64,000 bases of DNA from Fragum whitleyi (lineage: Eukaryota; Mollusca; Bivalvia; Cardiida; Cardiidae). The stretch lies in the NCBI GenBank assembly GCA_948146395.1, contig OX411543.1, positions 59,387,689 through 59,451,688 of the forward strand, in the 5' to 3' direction. Under the pieces are notes generated by a model, which saw only the letters and a program-made list of their open reading frames with translations, was not told where the DNA came from and did no database searches. The position numbers and the translations under genes were made by a program. Position 1 is the first letter of the stretch. Each line of letters begins with the position of its first letter. This document shows, in pieces, positions 1-11,931 of the stretch.

Positions 1-837
1 ATCTTCGTCAAAAAGCACTGATAAAAGATGCAACAATTTTTTGATTTTATAAAAATAATTCTTCAATCACAAAATAGCTGTAGCTATGATATTAAGAAAA
101 CTCCTAAATAAAATTGCTTAGAATAATTGAAAAGGGATAAATAATGTCCTCCTTTTGCTGCAATGTTTCGATTCTGCAGCAAGATTTTATGGGTTATTAT
201 ATATTTGGATGGAGATAAAAGTATATTTACCAAAATATTTTCTTTGAAATAAATTCTTAACATTGCTACAAGTTCAAACTTTTTATGTATATAAATTCCT
301 ACCTTCAATTGTCCTAGAACATTTGATCACTTTTTGTTATTTCATAATTTGCAGATTTTATTTCATCGGTTTTTATAAGTTGAAATGAATAAAGCTTTAA
401 AGACTTTAAACAAATCACAATCTTTGTTTCAAGACTATATAATTAAACTATTTTTTTCACTTTTTTCAAATTAATTAATGAAATAATGATGACCACTAAT
501 ATTCAATGTCATGTGTAGAATACAAAGGGTGATTGACCCCCTAGGGTGATTCAGAGAGATAAACAATTAGCTTATCAGTAGGGGTCCAGAATATACAACA
601 TTCCTTAAGCCAGGTCTTTAAGGACCACTCAAAATATTGAGAACAATTTTTGAAGAGGAACATTTTGGTAAAGTTTCATAGAAATCTGCCCAGTGGTTCA
701 GGAGGACAGTCATTTAAAGATTTCAAAGTGAAAACAAGTGCATGTGGTATTGCGATGCAATACAGGAGTCCCCCACCGGATAACAAAAAATCCTTTCTTA
801 TAATATAATCTCCTACTTACTAGATCTATAACTGTAT
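1..837. other. no gene seen; AT-rich, repeat-like DNA
   Basis: No reading frame or exon I can support. From about 530 onward the text ('taaagtttcatagaaatctgcccagtgg' type wording, shortened here) has the style of dispersed bivalve repeats and leads into the tandem array that follows. Confidence 0.4.
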
Positions 838-1796
838 ACAAAATTTGAAGTTGCTAGCACATTAGGTTTTGAACAAAATGTCCCAAACAAAAATGTAAGA
901 GTAAAAACAACCAATGGCAAAAACTCCAAAAGTGGATGGAGAAGAATGATTCTTGTACATGCCACTTGTCTTCAATGAGATCTATAAGTGTACCAAGTTT
1001 GAAGTTGCTAGCACTGATGGCTCAGGAGATATGGTCCAGACAAAAATGTCAGGATAAAAAACAACAACGGACAATAACTAAAAGAGTAACAGTTCTTGTG
1101 CATTACATTTCTCTTCTCAATGAGATCTACCAGTGTACAAAGTTTGAAGTTGCTAGGGCTTATGGTTTAGGAGATAATTACGGGACAAAAATGTAAGAAT
1201 AGAAACGACAAAGGGCAATAACTCAAAAAGTGGACATGGCAGAGTGACAGTTCTTGTACATGACACTTGTCCTGGATAAGATCTATCAGTGTACAAAGAT
1301 TGAAGTTGCTAGCACTTATGATTTAGGAGATATGATCCGGACAAAAATGTAAGGTTAAAAACAACAAAGGGCAATTACTCAAAAAGTGGGCGTGGCAGAA
1401 TAACAGTTCTTGAACATGACACTTGTCCTCAATAAGATCTATAAGTGTACCAAGCTTGAAGCTGCTAGCACTTATAGTTTAGGAGATATGATCCGGACAA
1501 GAATGTAAGGCTAAAAACAATAAAGGTCAATAACTCAATAAGTGGGTGTGGCAGAGTTATGGATCTTGAACATGACACTTCTCCTTATGAGATCTATAAG
1601 TGTACAAAGTTTGAAGTTGCTAGCACACATAGTTTAGGAGATATGTTCCGGACAAGAATGTAAGGGTAAAAACAACAAAGGGCAATAACTCAAAAAAGTG
1701 GGCGTGGCAGAGTAAGGGTTCTTGAACATGACACTTCTCCTCAATGAGATCTATAAGTGTACCAAGTTTGAAGTTGCTAGCACACAGAGTTTATTA
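838..1796 (+). repeat. tandem repeat, about 7 units of roughly 155 bp
   Basis: The phrase 'AAGTTTGAAGTTGCTAGCAC' or close variants recurs near 845, 998, 1145, 1299, 1456, 1611 and 1769, a spacing of about 147-158 bp. Between recurrences the units share 'GATCTATAAGTGTACCAAG', 'TTTAGGAGATATG', 'GGGCAATAACTC' and 'GTGGGCGTGGCAGAGT'. The units have diverged by point changes and small indels. The short open frame at 936-1196 runs across units and is not a gene. Confidence 0.85.
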
Positions 1797-1871
1797 TCAG
1801 GGTTGCAATTGAAGTAATTCAACTGTACTAGTATGATACTACATACACACCTATGGCATATAATTCTATAA

Positions 1872-2055
1872 AACAAGATGATTTGACAAATATGAATGTC
1901 CCTTAACAGCACTTTTTTTCAAAAGCTTGACCTTAATAGATAAACTTGACATTCTCAGATGACCATGACTTTAGAATTAGCAGATGAATATCACCAAATC
2001 TATCATCATTAAGCTTAAACATGATATTCTTGAAAAATTGGACAATAGGCAATAT
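1872..2055 (+). repeat. degenerate copy of the 'AACAAGATG...GCCCC' dispersed repeat
   Basis: Starts 'aaaacaagatg', then 'gaatgtcccttaacagcac' and 'gaccatgactttag'. This is the layout of the better-preserved copy at 2860-3128, with its 3' end missing. Confidence 0.5.
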
Positions 2056-2072
2056 TATTATTTTTTAGCTCA

Positions 2073-3795
2073 CCTGAGCACAAAGTGCTCAAGTGAGCTA
2101 TCGTGATCACCTTTTGTCTGGCGTCTGTGTGTCGTCTGTCATCTGTCATCCGTCAACAATTTCTTTAAACTACCAATTTACACCAAATTTTACAGAAATG
2201 TTCCCTAGTTGGTTCCCTTCCAAAATTGACAAAAAGAATTGAAATCGGTGAAAGCTCTGGTTCGCTAAGGCAACCAAAGTTGAAAATTTAAGAAAATCTT
2301 TAAAATTCTTCTTCTTTAGAACAAGCAGTCCTACAGCCTTGAAATTTGGCATGGATGATTAGCTCAAAGACCTGAATAAAAATAGCTAAAATCATATCTG
2401 TTGGGTCACCAGGTGCGGAGCACTTGGGGGGGGGGGGGGTTCTGTGAAAATTTTGTAATCTTTAACCTTCTTCTTCTTCTGAATAAGAAGCCCTATAGCC
2501 TTCAAATTTGGCATGGAAGATCAGCTCAAACACGTTAATAGCTAAAATCATATCTGTTGGGCTGCAGGTGCGGAGCACCAGGGGGGAGGGGGTAGTACTT
2601 TTGTGAAAATTTTGTAATCTTTAACCTTCTTCTGAACCAGGAGCCCGACAGATTTGAATATTGGCATGGATGATCAGCATATGGTCCTTTATAAAAATAG
2701 CTAAAATAATGACTGTAGATTCACCAGGTGCAGAGCACCAGGGGGGAGAGGGTAGTACTTTTGTGAAATTTTTGTAATCTTTAACCTTCTTCTTCTTTTG
2801 AACCACAAGCCCTACAGACTTGAAAATTGGCATGAAGGATCAGCTCATAGACCTTAATAAAACAAGATGTGTTTGTGAAACACGAATGCCCCCGGAACAG
2901 CATTTTTTTTCAAAGTTTGACCTTGACAGATGACCTTGACCTTGTCACATGACCTTGACTTTGGTACCAGCTGATGCAGATCATTGAGATCTATCATCAT
3001 GCCAAATATTAGCTTTGTATCTTGAATAGGCTTGAAGATATTGGCAAGGTTAAGTTTTCGGACAGACGGACGGACAGACGGACACGAGTAAAACAATATG
3101 CCCCCGATCTCTCGATACGGGGGCATAAAAAGCTTAAATCATGACTGTAATGCCACCAGGTGCGGATCACCAGGGGGGAGGGGGTAGTACTTTTGTGAAA
3201 ATTATGTAACTTTAACCTGCATCTTCTAATGAACCAGGAGCCCTACAGACTTCATTATTGGCATGGATGATAAGCTTATGGATCTTAAATAAAATAGCTA
3301 AAATCATGAATGTAGGGCCACCAGATGCGGAGCATTAGAGGGGAGTGGGTAGTACTTTGGATCATTTTTGAAATCTTTAAATTTCTTCTAATGAACCAGG
3401 AGTCCTACAGACTTGAAAATTGGTATGGATGATCAGCATATGGACATTAATTGAATTATGACTGTAGATTCACCAGGTGCAGAGCACCTTGGGGGAGGGG
3501 GGCTTTGTTGAGAATTTTGAATCCCTACAGCCTTTATATTTGACATGGATTGATCAACTCATTAAAGAAAACTTTAAAAGTCTCAGACTCAGCCTGTATA
3601 TCTGGCATAGATTAGCTGATCACAGACCTTTTATGAAAAAAGCTTAAATAAATAATGACCAGGGGAGAAGCAGAGGGGGGGGGGGGATTATTTAAAATGT
3701 TATCTGATTGAAAAAGTGAAAATCTCTTTTTCTGTGGTTGCATGGACATACCTAGGTAATGAAGCTTTTTTCTCAGGTGAGCGACAACGGCCTAT
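2073..3795 (+). repeat. long dispersed repeat beginning GCTCACCTGAGCAC, with internal sub-repeats
   Basis: It opens with 'AGCTCACCTGAGCACAAAGT' and closes near 3780 with 'CTCAGGTGAGCG', so its ends are inverted. Inside, a 200-250 bp block recurs: '(gaa)ccaggagccctacagac', 'ttggcatggatgatcagc', 'caccaggtgcggagcacc', then a G-run and 'tagtacttttgtgaaaat'. Blocks start near 2330, 2490, 2640, 2810, 3230 and 3400. Another repeat is inserted at about 2860-3128. All small open frames here are repeat text. Confidence 0.75.
2860..3128 (+). repeat. nested dispersed repeat with GACAGACGGAC tract and GCCCCCG ends
   Basis: Begins 'aaaacaagatgtgtttgtg' with 'gaatgcccccggaac' and ends with a GACAGACGGAC tract, then 'atatgcccccgatc' and 'gatacgggggcat'. 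The CCCCCG/CGGGGG pairs near both ends form short inverted repeats. It interrupts the repeat at 2073-3795. Related fragments are at 1872-2055, 12700-12920 and about 21590-21770. Confidence 0.65.
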
Positions 3796-4141
3796 TTTTT
3801 GACACCACTTAACCCAATTTCGAAGTTGACCATGATTTCATCAAGGAAAAAACATTCTGACAAATTTTCAGACTGATTAAGCAAACAATATGGCCTCTTG
3901 AGTGTCTACAATGTTTTTCTAAGATTTGACCTTGTGACCTAGTTTTTGACCCTCCTTGACCTAATTTTGAACTTAAAATAGATTTCATTATGACAATAAA
4001 TCTGACCAATATTAGGGTTGATTGAGCAAAGAATATGGCCTCTAGAGTGTCTACATGGTAAATGTTGATGACACACAGCAGAAGATGGACAACACACAAC
4101 CACAAAAGCTCACCTTGGGCACTTGATGCTCAGGGGAGCTT
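3796..4141 (+). repeat. second, truncated 'ctcaggggagct' repeat copy
   Basis: Contains 'gacctagtttttgaccctcc' wording and ends 'cttgatgctcaggggagctt', a variant of the TGAGCAC terminus. It directly follows the 2073-3795 element. The open frames on both strands here do not resemble proteins. Confidence 0.5.
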
Positions 4142-5084
4142 AAAAAGAATGCAAATTTATAAGTTTCGATCCCCTTTAGAGAAATTCTGTATGGTCTTGA
4201 TCAATTGGGTAACTTTCATTTTGCGCACCAGTAAAACCAAGTTTTATCTTAGCACAAGTTTTGGCATGGTTTACTATTTATCTACCGGCTGGTGGAAGAC
4301 AATTGACATGAATGTACATGACACGATTATCAAAATTTAGCAAATGAAAGTTTGCTTTGCCAAGCAGAGATAAAACAAAAGACCTGATGATTAAATTGTA
4401 TGACAAACTGGTCTAACCTGAGGCTCCTTTGAAGGTGCATCAAATCATTCAAATGGTCACTGGGGCTACACAAAATGGCATGCTCTGGAAAGGCAAAGAC
4501 TCTGAAAAAGACATTTACAATTAACCTTGAATAAATTTTGAGTTTTGGCAGAGAGACTAGTAGATGGGACCAGGCAGTTTATAGTAAAAGTACATTTAAG
4601 TAATATTATGAAAAAAATATAGGAAACCCATTGTTAGAAAGTGAAAAAAAGATGAAGACGTCTTGCACAGTAAAGCATACATGTAGTTGTAATATATTTA
4701 AGAAAAAAAGACAAGAAGGGGTCCAGCCTATGGCCCTTATATTTTTGGCTGGACCACTAAACTTTCGAAGAAAAAGTACTTACTCCCCAATTGCAATATT
4801 GAATTTTGGCATTCTGGGCCCATAATTTAAATGTGTTATTCTTTTGTATATATCCTAATTGTTCTCCTCTTTGCAGTTCCTGAATTACTGAACTTTTCTA
4901 ATAAGAGGACCATGATCTTCCTAGATAGCTAACCTGAGTCTCTTTGACCCCTGGCACATCACATCAATTTAATAGGCAGATGTCAACAAGGAGATAATTT
5001 CTACATAAGATCAATATCATGGAATGTTTTCAGCCAAGAGCAAGAAGGATGTGCCATTTTTCTCTTTGATTCTATGTAAAAAGG
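4142..5084. other. no gene seen
   Basis: AT-rich DNA with a few short open frames that show no domain, codon bias or splice structure I can support. Confidence 0.4.
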
Positions 5085-5967
5085 GATGCACCTGGGTGGA
5101 GCCCAAATGTGACCCCAGGGTCTTGATATGAACAAACATGTTAGAGGTCCACTGGATGCTGCTGCATACTAAATATTAAAGCTGCCTGCCTTCTGGTTTC
5201 AGAGAAGATTTTTGATGATTTTTTCTATTTTCACCCATCATGCTCAGATAAGCTTAAAAGAAATGTGCCAAGGGAGCCCAATTATGACCCAAAGGGTCTT
5301 GATATGAACAATCTTGGTAGGGGCCTAACAGATGATGCTACATACCAAATATGAAAGCTGTCTGCAGTCTGGTTTCAGAAAAGAAGATTTTTAAAGATGA
5401 ACGCTCTTTGATCCCATGTTAAAAGGGTTGGGCCGGGGGGAGCCCAAATATGACCCCAGGGTCTTGATATAAATAAATTTGTTAGAGGTCTACTAGATGA
5501 TGCTACATACCAAATATGAAAGCTGTTTGCCTTCTTGTTTAAGAGAATAAGATTTTTGAAGATTTTCTTTTTTTTACCCTTTGTGCTCACAAGAGCTAAA
5601 AGGGATGCGCCCGGGCAAAGCCCAAATATGACCCAAGGGTCTTGATATGAACAAACTTGGTAGAAGTCCACTAGATGATGCTACATACCAAGTATGAAAG
5701 CTGTCTGCCTTAAGGTTTCAGAGAAGATTTTCCTATTTTCACCATTTTGTTAAGGGTATATGAAAAGTTAAAGGTGGAATTCATTTATTTGAACAACTTT
5801 TGTAGAGCTTGACCCAAAGAACATCCCTGCAAAAGTTTCATCAAGATTGGCCCATTGAATAAGGAGGAGAAGATGTTAAAAAAATTGTGGAAGTTGAACG
5901 ACGCATGACTGACATTGGACGATCACAATAGCTTATCTGAGCACTTGGTGCTCAGGTGAGCTAAAAA
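5085..5967 (-). repeat. dispersed repeat ending TGAGCAC...GTGAGCT, internally repeated
   Basis: Ends at 5930-5962 with 'cttatctgagcacttggtg' followed by 'ctcaggtgagct', matching the inverted ends of the 2073-3795 element. Inside, a roughly 215-bp block recurs ('gggtcttgatatgaacaaac', 'ctagatgatgctacatacca', 'aagctgtctgcctt') near 5110, 5290, 5460 and 5640. The 98-aa minus-strand frame at 5375-5671 is just two of these blocks read through. Confidence 0.7.
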
Positions 5968-6684
5968 AGATTGAACAGATAAATTTTAGAAATCATTGCT
6001 TTTTGAGGAAGAAAGTGCTGGATCCATTTTGTTCAACAATAATAATGTTTTCTTCCCTATGAAAAAAAAACATCTCTTAATTCTTTTAAGTAACATTCTA
6101 AGATTCGTCCTGGTATTTACTTGTCCTCAGGCAAGTGGCTTAGAAATATGTACTTGTCTGTAAGTACAAAGGCTCAGGGTGGGCATGGGAATTCCACATC
6201 CCTGGTGTGTGATTGGAGGATTTAGGGCCCTCTGTGCTCTTGACATATTTAGTTTTAACTATGTGAGAGAAAGAAGTGGATACTATGTTTTGGGATATAT
6301 AGGAGTCAGCTTGTCAGTCGGTTACTTGGTAGGTGATATTTGGTTATGATCCATTGTCTTTTGACATGGTTATGGCTCTTTGATGGGAAGAGGCTTCTTT
6401 ATTGTTGACAAGCATTTGTAGACAGTCTGGTTATTTTAAATCTTGCGTTCTTTTATAAAAGTACACTAGCTTAACCTGACCTTGTAAACTTACCCAAACC
6501 CTCAATATTACCAAAAGCACTTTCATGTCAATAACACTGCAATTTAAACCTTCACTTGATGGTGTGCTCTCCACTGTGTCCTCAAACTTCTATCTTTCCC
6601 TAGAAAACAAGTCAGAATCATACATATGCTGTGCAAAGCTTTGACTGAATGTCTATGATACAGACACTCATTTTTTGTAAACAC
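5968..6684. other. no gene seen
   Basis: Unassigned DNA between repeats. A fragment reading 'ggatttagggccctctgtg' may be repeat-derived, but nothing can be annotated with support. Confidence 0.35.
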
Positions 6685-6685
6685 T

Positions 6686-6978
6686 GCCTTGATGGCTCAG
6701 TGGTTAGAGCTTCGATCTCCTGATCCAAAGGTCAGGGATTCGAGTCCTGGTGACAGCGAGATGTTTCCTTGGGCAAGAAACTAAATAGTCACTACCTCAG
6801 TTCACCCAGCTGTAAATGGGTAGCAGTGGATGAAAACCCTTAAGAAAAAGGATTCAACTACCTCTTGAATTTCTAAGGCAAAATTGATAAGATCTAGATT
6901 GAGTCACCTGCCAGTAATAACCAAAAGGGGAGTAAGGCAATATGTATGGATGGATGATGGATGGATAGATAGATAGAT
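6686..6978 (+). repeat. tRNA-derived SINE with GGAT-type tail
   Basis: The head reads 'TTGATGGCTCAGTGGTTAGAGC' in parts (A-box-like) and 'GGGATTCGAGTCC' (B-box), about 45 bp apart. A roughly 200-bp body follows and a simple tail of GGAT/GATA units ends near 6978. A related copy in the opposite orientation is at 37735-37885, sharing the 'CTCCTGATCC.AAGGTCAGG' stretch and 'cccagctg.aaatgggtagcag'. It is a SINE rather than a tRNA gene because the head runs on into a shared body and tail. Confidence 0.8.
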
Positions 6979-7544
6979 CACCACTATCCAGTGGAATCAC
7001 CTCCCAAATCCAACAGTGCATGCAGACTCGTTAGTGCTTTTTCAGACGGCCCAAAAAATCAAAAGTTAACATTATAGTAACACACACTTCCGTTGTATAA
7101 AAGCTTCTTAGTGTTTCTAAAACGTACAAATACAGATATCGTACAGACTTTCCTCTCTCCATTAAACAAAAGCACGAAAACCAATGACAGTATGGGCCAT
7201 GAAAACGAGTTTCGAAAATCATTTAATCGACTGATCAGTTCTTCCTTACTTGTAAAAATAAAATAATGTGAGGAAATGATCACACTTACCACTCCAGTTG
7301 GCCAGTTGTAGATTAGTTTAAATCGGGTTTTACTTGAAAAATACCGCCTTTCTCCCTTTTGCGACTCACTACAAAGTGAAATTTACGGAAACTGTCGAAA
7401 AATAACGGTAATCAACGGACTTTCACGATTTTAATTTGCTGTTTCCCCTATTTACTAGTGACGAACATTGGGAACAGGGAACCATTCAATATTACCTTAT
7501 ATGGAAATTCTTACGCCCAGATTTTCCCATTCTGCCTCTCTTAT

Positions 7545-7742
7545 TGATAATCGAGACCATTAAGTATCGACCTAGGCAGACTGCGCATTTTTTTTTAAAT
7601 CTAGAATAGTAAATTACATCCATGACTAATTTAAGAGAACTTTTAAAATACGACCACTGGTTGAGCTCTGATGAATTCGATCTCTTTTCAAATATTTATT
7701 TTACACAATACCCAGATGGTCCATTTTCGCGTGAAGAGTCAC
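7545..7742 (+). mobile_element. MITE-G copy 1 (partial), just upstream of the ApoL-like gene
   Basis: Matches the better copy at 15411-15670: 'aagtatcgacctaggcagac', 'ctagaatagtaaattacatc', 'cgaccactggttgag', 'atttattttacacaatac' and the right end 'ccattttcgcgtgaagagtc'. The left terminus is not recognisable. The right end lies about 20 bp before the proposed start codon of the next gene. A 51-codon open frame from 7623 lies wholly inside this repeat and is not counted as an exon. Confidence 0.6.
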
Positions 7743-7761
7743 AATTTTATTCATCAAATAA

Positions 7762-9632
7762 ATGGAGAGTTACGTAAATTCTAATCATTTTAAACAACCG
7801 ACGATCTTTGTGGTATATGATGGTGGTCAATACATGAGTAAGTTTCATTTCTCATTTGAATAATCTGTGCGATAGGAACAATGTGCATGCTTTTTGTAAT
7901 TGTTTTTACCTATTATGTTTTCAGAAAAAGACGAAGCATCAAAGAAACTTGAAATATTGGCAGAAAAATACAAAAGTAGGTTCATAATTTCGGTTAGATA
8001 TTTTACCTTGATATAATTTACTTGACTCCACGCTAAAGGTCTCTCTTATCTATGGCCTTTTTAGAATTTTCTATCGCTGTCAATATTCCGGTAAAAGACA
8101 TGTACAGTATTCATATTTGTATTCCGCACACTATGATTAAACAAAACACTAAATTTCTTTTTTTAGTTTTTTTTACATTTCCTTTGCAAAAACCCATCGT
8201 TTGCTTGTATCAAGATAAAAGTTTGCTATTTTCTTATTTGCGTTGACATAGCATCACTTTTCTTCCATAGTTGAGTTAGTAAGACAACCGGAAACAAAAA
8301 TAGTGAATAATTCATTTACAGCTATGGCCATCCAGATTCGCTAAGCAATCTGAATGTTTGAAAAAAATGGTTTCAGTCTTTAATGGAAAAAAAATGTGTA
8401 CGCATCTATTTTCTGAGATTGCGCACATTGTAGTCTGAAAAGAAATGTGGCCTATATAGAGAAGGCTTTACATGTTTGCTTCGTGACATTAAATAAGATG
8501 ACCACCCCTTGGTATGAATCCGATTCAGTAATACATACAGTGTGATTAGGTTTTCAGCTCCATTTCTTTATGAATTCAGATAGATGTTTCTTCATCTCTA
8601 CAACAATGAGATATTAACAATTTCTGTTCGACGTTAATTTCAGATTCGCTGGAGGCTTTCATTACCAGAAGAGAAAGTACATTACAAGTTCTACGAGAAC
8701 TCGTTGACCAGTTGAACGACTGCAGAACACGAGGAAATATAACCAAGATTAGTGGTGCTAGTGTCAGCATAGCTGGAGCTATTGCTGCTGTAGCTAGCAT
8801 TCCTCTTACCGGTGGTCTAAGTGCAGTTGCTCTTACTGCCGGATCCTTGTTCAGTATAGGCGGAGGTATCGCTGGTATCGGCGGGGAAGTATATGTCAAC
8901 ACGTGTGAGAAAGATTACATGAAGCGTGCCAATTTTGTTTTGAAATGTGACCAAGAAGAGGCGGAAAGGCTGGACCAGGCCGGATATGAGTTAAAGTCAC
9001 ATGTCAGCCACATGTCCAAAATAGGCGTACCGGAAGTTCAGATTTTCAGGATCATGACGACAGCATATACAAATACTATGGTTGTTTTTCGGCTTCTCGA
9101 GGTGTCTGAGACCATTGCTAAAATTGGGAAGGTCACAAAGCATGCAGCAAGCGGACTGACTAAAGCTGGTCATCTGGCGAAGGGTGCAGGAGCCTTTGTT
9201 TCGGTGGTATTTGTACCTCTCGATATATGGCAAATTGTCAACAGCTCGTGGGAACTCAACAATGACAACAGCGAGAAGGCACAACTTATTGAAAATGTTA
9301 TAAATGATCTTGAAAAAGATTTAGCCGAAAAGAAAAGTTTTCTACATAAAGGCGTGGACTCTAAAGATAACCCAAAAGATGAAAAGGATATCGACTCAAA
9401 ATGTGGAAAGGATGACAACCAAAAGACTAAGCATGTTGTTTACTTAGACGATGTAAGAGCTACCGAACCGAAAGATGAATTGGTAAACGATCCGAAAGAG
9501 GAAAAGGGAAACTCCTCCATCGAGGAAATTGCAACCAACTTAAATGATTGTAATGGTTTCGACTCGACGAATGAAAAAACCTATGGGAGCAACAATGATA
9601 ACTGTGAAACCACAGAAAATATTCTATCTTAG
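7762..9632 (+). CDS. apolipoprotein-L-like protein, 371 aa, three exons
   Basis: Exons 7762-7837, 7925-7975 and 8644-9632 join in frame (76+51+989 nt). Donors are GTAAGT and GTAGGT; acceptors are TTTTCAG and AATTTCAG. The start at 7762 gives a 65-residue charged lead-in before the ORF-only methionine (residue 66). Residues about 78-123 are a Gly/Ala/Ser-rich hydrophobic hairpin ('ASVSIAGAIAAVASIPLTGG' and onward) and residues about 213-241 a second hydrophobic stretch ending 'PLDIWQIV'. This pair, with helices between and a helical segment after, is the layout of the ApoL family, whose vertebrate members insert in membranes and form channels. From about residue 275 the protein is a hydrophilic tail rich in Asp, Lys, Glu and Asn, absent from short ApoLs. 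I see no signal peptide, so an intracellular membrane role is more likely. Function in this animal is unknown. Exon 1 and the start are inferred and could be part of a longer 5' structure. Confidence 0.72.
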
Positions 9633-10854
9633 TTCAAGAGTGTCTCATTTCTTATAACTTTTAAATGAAACCCATTCAATCACAATGAAATCATTTACAA
9701 TAATTATTCTATTTTTTTTCTTTTTGTTTTTACATTTTTATCGGGTGAAAGACAAAATATTTATATATAACCGTAAATTATTCATTCATTCACTTTTCTT
9801 CACCACTATATTAAACGGCAATGTATTGTAACAGATACGAAAACACTTTGAATTTTCCTGCTACATGTTCTGTTTCTTCCAATATACTAAACATTCTCTC
9901 ATTTGATGGAAAATACAACTAGAGGCTTGAGCGCCTGATTCGCCTGATTCAGACTCTACTAAAGATAACCGTAGTATATTTTAGGAAGAAAATTTGTAAC
10001 CTATTCAAAACTAACATTTCATATTATAAAAGCGCTACAAACGCTACAGCTTTGCGCTAACATTTTGCTGTGTTCTATTTCTCACTTAACATTTAAAATC
10101 CAGAATGACTGTTTGTTTTCTTTAAAGATTTCCTTTCCTGAACGTCAATACTAATGTTTTCACGAAAAGCTTCACAACTCTTGAAAAAATAGCGTTTGCG
10201 GTTCATTCAATGAAAACGATATATGGCCCGCCATGGAGTTTTGTTTGAGACCAGCTGATCTTAACGAAATCTAGAATAGATGCGTAAATTAGAAAGCCTT
10301 GGTAAGCTAAATAACTTTTCTATTCTAGATAAAGTTAAGATCAAATTGCCTAAAAAATGATTAAAGATTCCTTTTCTCTCATCAGCAGTAGTATTCAAAT
10401 TTAAAATCATCAGTGACGATAGAAATAACCAAATAACCTGCTTTAGATGACATTATAATGACGTCATTTCGGAAGAATTCCTTCACGTGTATACATATCA
10501 CCGATGCTGTACGTTAAAGTAGACACGGATAGATATTTGAGAGAAAACATTTATTCTACTCTGAGACGCAAAATTTTCCTCCTTTTTGCCATGAACCTTT
10601 TCTATATAACATGATAAAGGTCCGTTTGCACAGAATGCAATATCGATACCCCCTTTTAACGTTATTTACGTAGAGCACTGGTCAGCGACATGTTTCCACA
10701 CATTAAAGGAGGCGGCTTAATACTAAAAAGACGGAATGATCATGGTGTCTAGTCGACCAAAGCAAAACGTGGTAAAATGTGAGCTTTTATGATCGCATTA
10801 TTCGGTGTTATGATGCGTTGTCCGTCTATCAAAACCATTTGGTTTGTTTGTTTG
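9633..10854. other. no gene seen downstream of the ApoL-like gene
   Basis: 3' flank and intergenic DNA. No canonical AATAAA close to the stop; an ATTAAA lies about 175 bp downstream (near 9809). No exon or clear repeat boundaries otherwise. Confidence 0.4.
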
Positions 10855-11045
10855 TTTGAATAGGGTTTGACGCCGCTTTCAACAATTACTCAGTTCTATC
10901 GCGGCGGCTGAAGCACCTAACAATGGATTCCTGGTATTCTTCACACCAGTACCACCTATACATCCTTTCCTAGCCTCGAGCTTCTATTCCTCAAAGGTCT
11001 ACGATTATCAACCTATTGGTGATAGACATACTCGGAAAGGTCAAA
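10855..11045 (+). repeat. dispersed repeat Q, copy 1
   Basis: Shares 'acgccgctttcaaca', 'gcggcggctgaagcaccta', 'caatggattcctggta', 'cacatccttt.cctagcctc', 'aggtctacgattatcaac' and 'cggaaag' with copies at about 36885-37050 and 58505-58695. About 190 bp long, no obvious terminal repeats, possibly a SINE body. Confidence 0.6.
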
Positions 11046-11282
11046 ACCCTTTGGCTAATTTGACGCAATTCTAGCACAATGTGCCTTTGGCGACCTCTTT
11101 CGAACTTGTTATTAGAAAAAAACATTAACGGGTTTGCTTTCAATTTAATTTCTTTGAACTGCTCTTTTCAAACCACTAGGTCTATCTTAAAATTGTGTTC
11201 GAGTTTTTTTCTTGCGTGACGCTCTTCAAAACGTAACATTTTGAAGGGTCCGTAAGAAAAGGCAGTGCCTTTATTACTTTGT

Positions 11283-11848
11283 TACAGTCAAGACCATAGT
11301 GTTATTGACAAGGTGAATGTTTTCAAATAGAAATTGAATGAGTGCGACGGTCGAATTTTGAATGAAATGAAAGGGAGTTAAAAATATTGCTAATTTTGCC
11401 AAATTGGACGAAAATGTCGATTTTTCCTTTGATATAAATATACGTAGTTTTCTGTATGTGTCTTTTCATGGACCAACGAATCGTTTTATAATTAACCCCA
11501 GCCAATAAAACCGTACATTATACAATGATTTGATCAATTTGAATCAAGTTCCAGCCCTGCGTTCAGGATGAAAGCGTTAGAGAAGCGTTTTCGAAATGAA
11601 ACCTCGCTTTGCACGTATGTGCACGTGCAAAGCGGGGTACCATCTCAAAGCGCTCGCAAAACGCTTTTACGTCTTGAACACATGGCTGGTCTTTTGTTTT
11701 GAACGATTTCGAAGAAAATTTGAACGAATTTGAAGCGTTTTAGAGTGGTTCGATTGAATGATTAGAATACATTAGATTGAGCACTGAGCGAGCGTTTTAG
11801 AACGGTTATGATCGCAGTGAATAGTGATTTCATGATATTATTTACTTT
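11283..11848 (-). mobile_element. MITE-A copy with a nested MITE-B
   Basis: Left end 'tacagtcaagaccatagtg', then 'ttgacaaggtgaatg' and 'aattgaatgagtg'. Right side has 'gcactgagcgagcg' and a degraded 'gatttcatgatattatttac' end. The middle is interrupted by a MITE-B palindrome at 11551-11690. Confidence 0.7.
11551..11690. mobile_element. MITE-B palindromic element (nested)
   Basis: Left arm 'CCAGCCCTGCGTTCAGGATG'; right arm 'GTCTTGAACACATGGCTGG'; centre 'CTCGCTTTGCACG...CGTGCAAAGCGGGG'. The two halves are inverted copies of each other. Same family as 26415, 40146, 41512, 55674 and 56827. Confidence 0.8.
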
Positions 11849-11931
11849 ATCCCCTGAACAACACTGGGCATACTTCCATCCGATTAGGAAGACATATTCA
11901 CCGAGTCGTTCAAAAAGTTTTTAAGGGCCCC

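Noticed and set aside
2854..3126. 90-aa minus-strand frame containing PSVRPSVRK
   Set aside because: It is the translation of a GACAGACGGAC tract in a dispersed repeat.
7623..7777. ATG-started 51-codon frame upstream of the ApoL-like gene
   Set aside because: It lies inside MITE-G, its counterpart at 15.5 kb is non-coding, and it does not splice in frame to the next exon.
8279..8345. Possible extra ApoL exon after a TTCCATAG acceptor
   Set aside because: Its frame ends without a donor in the phase needed by the exon at 8644; direct joining of exons 2 and 3 is in frame and simpler.
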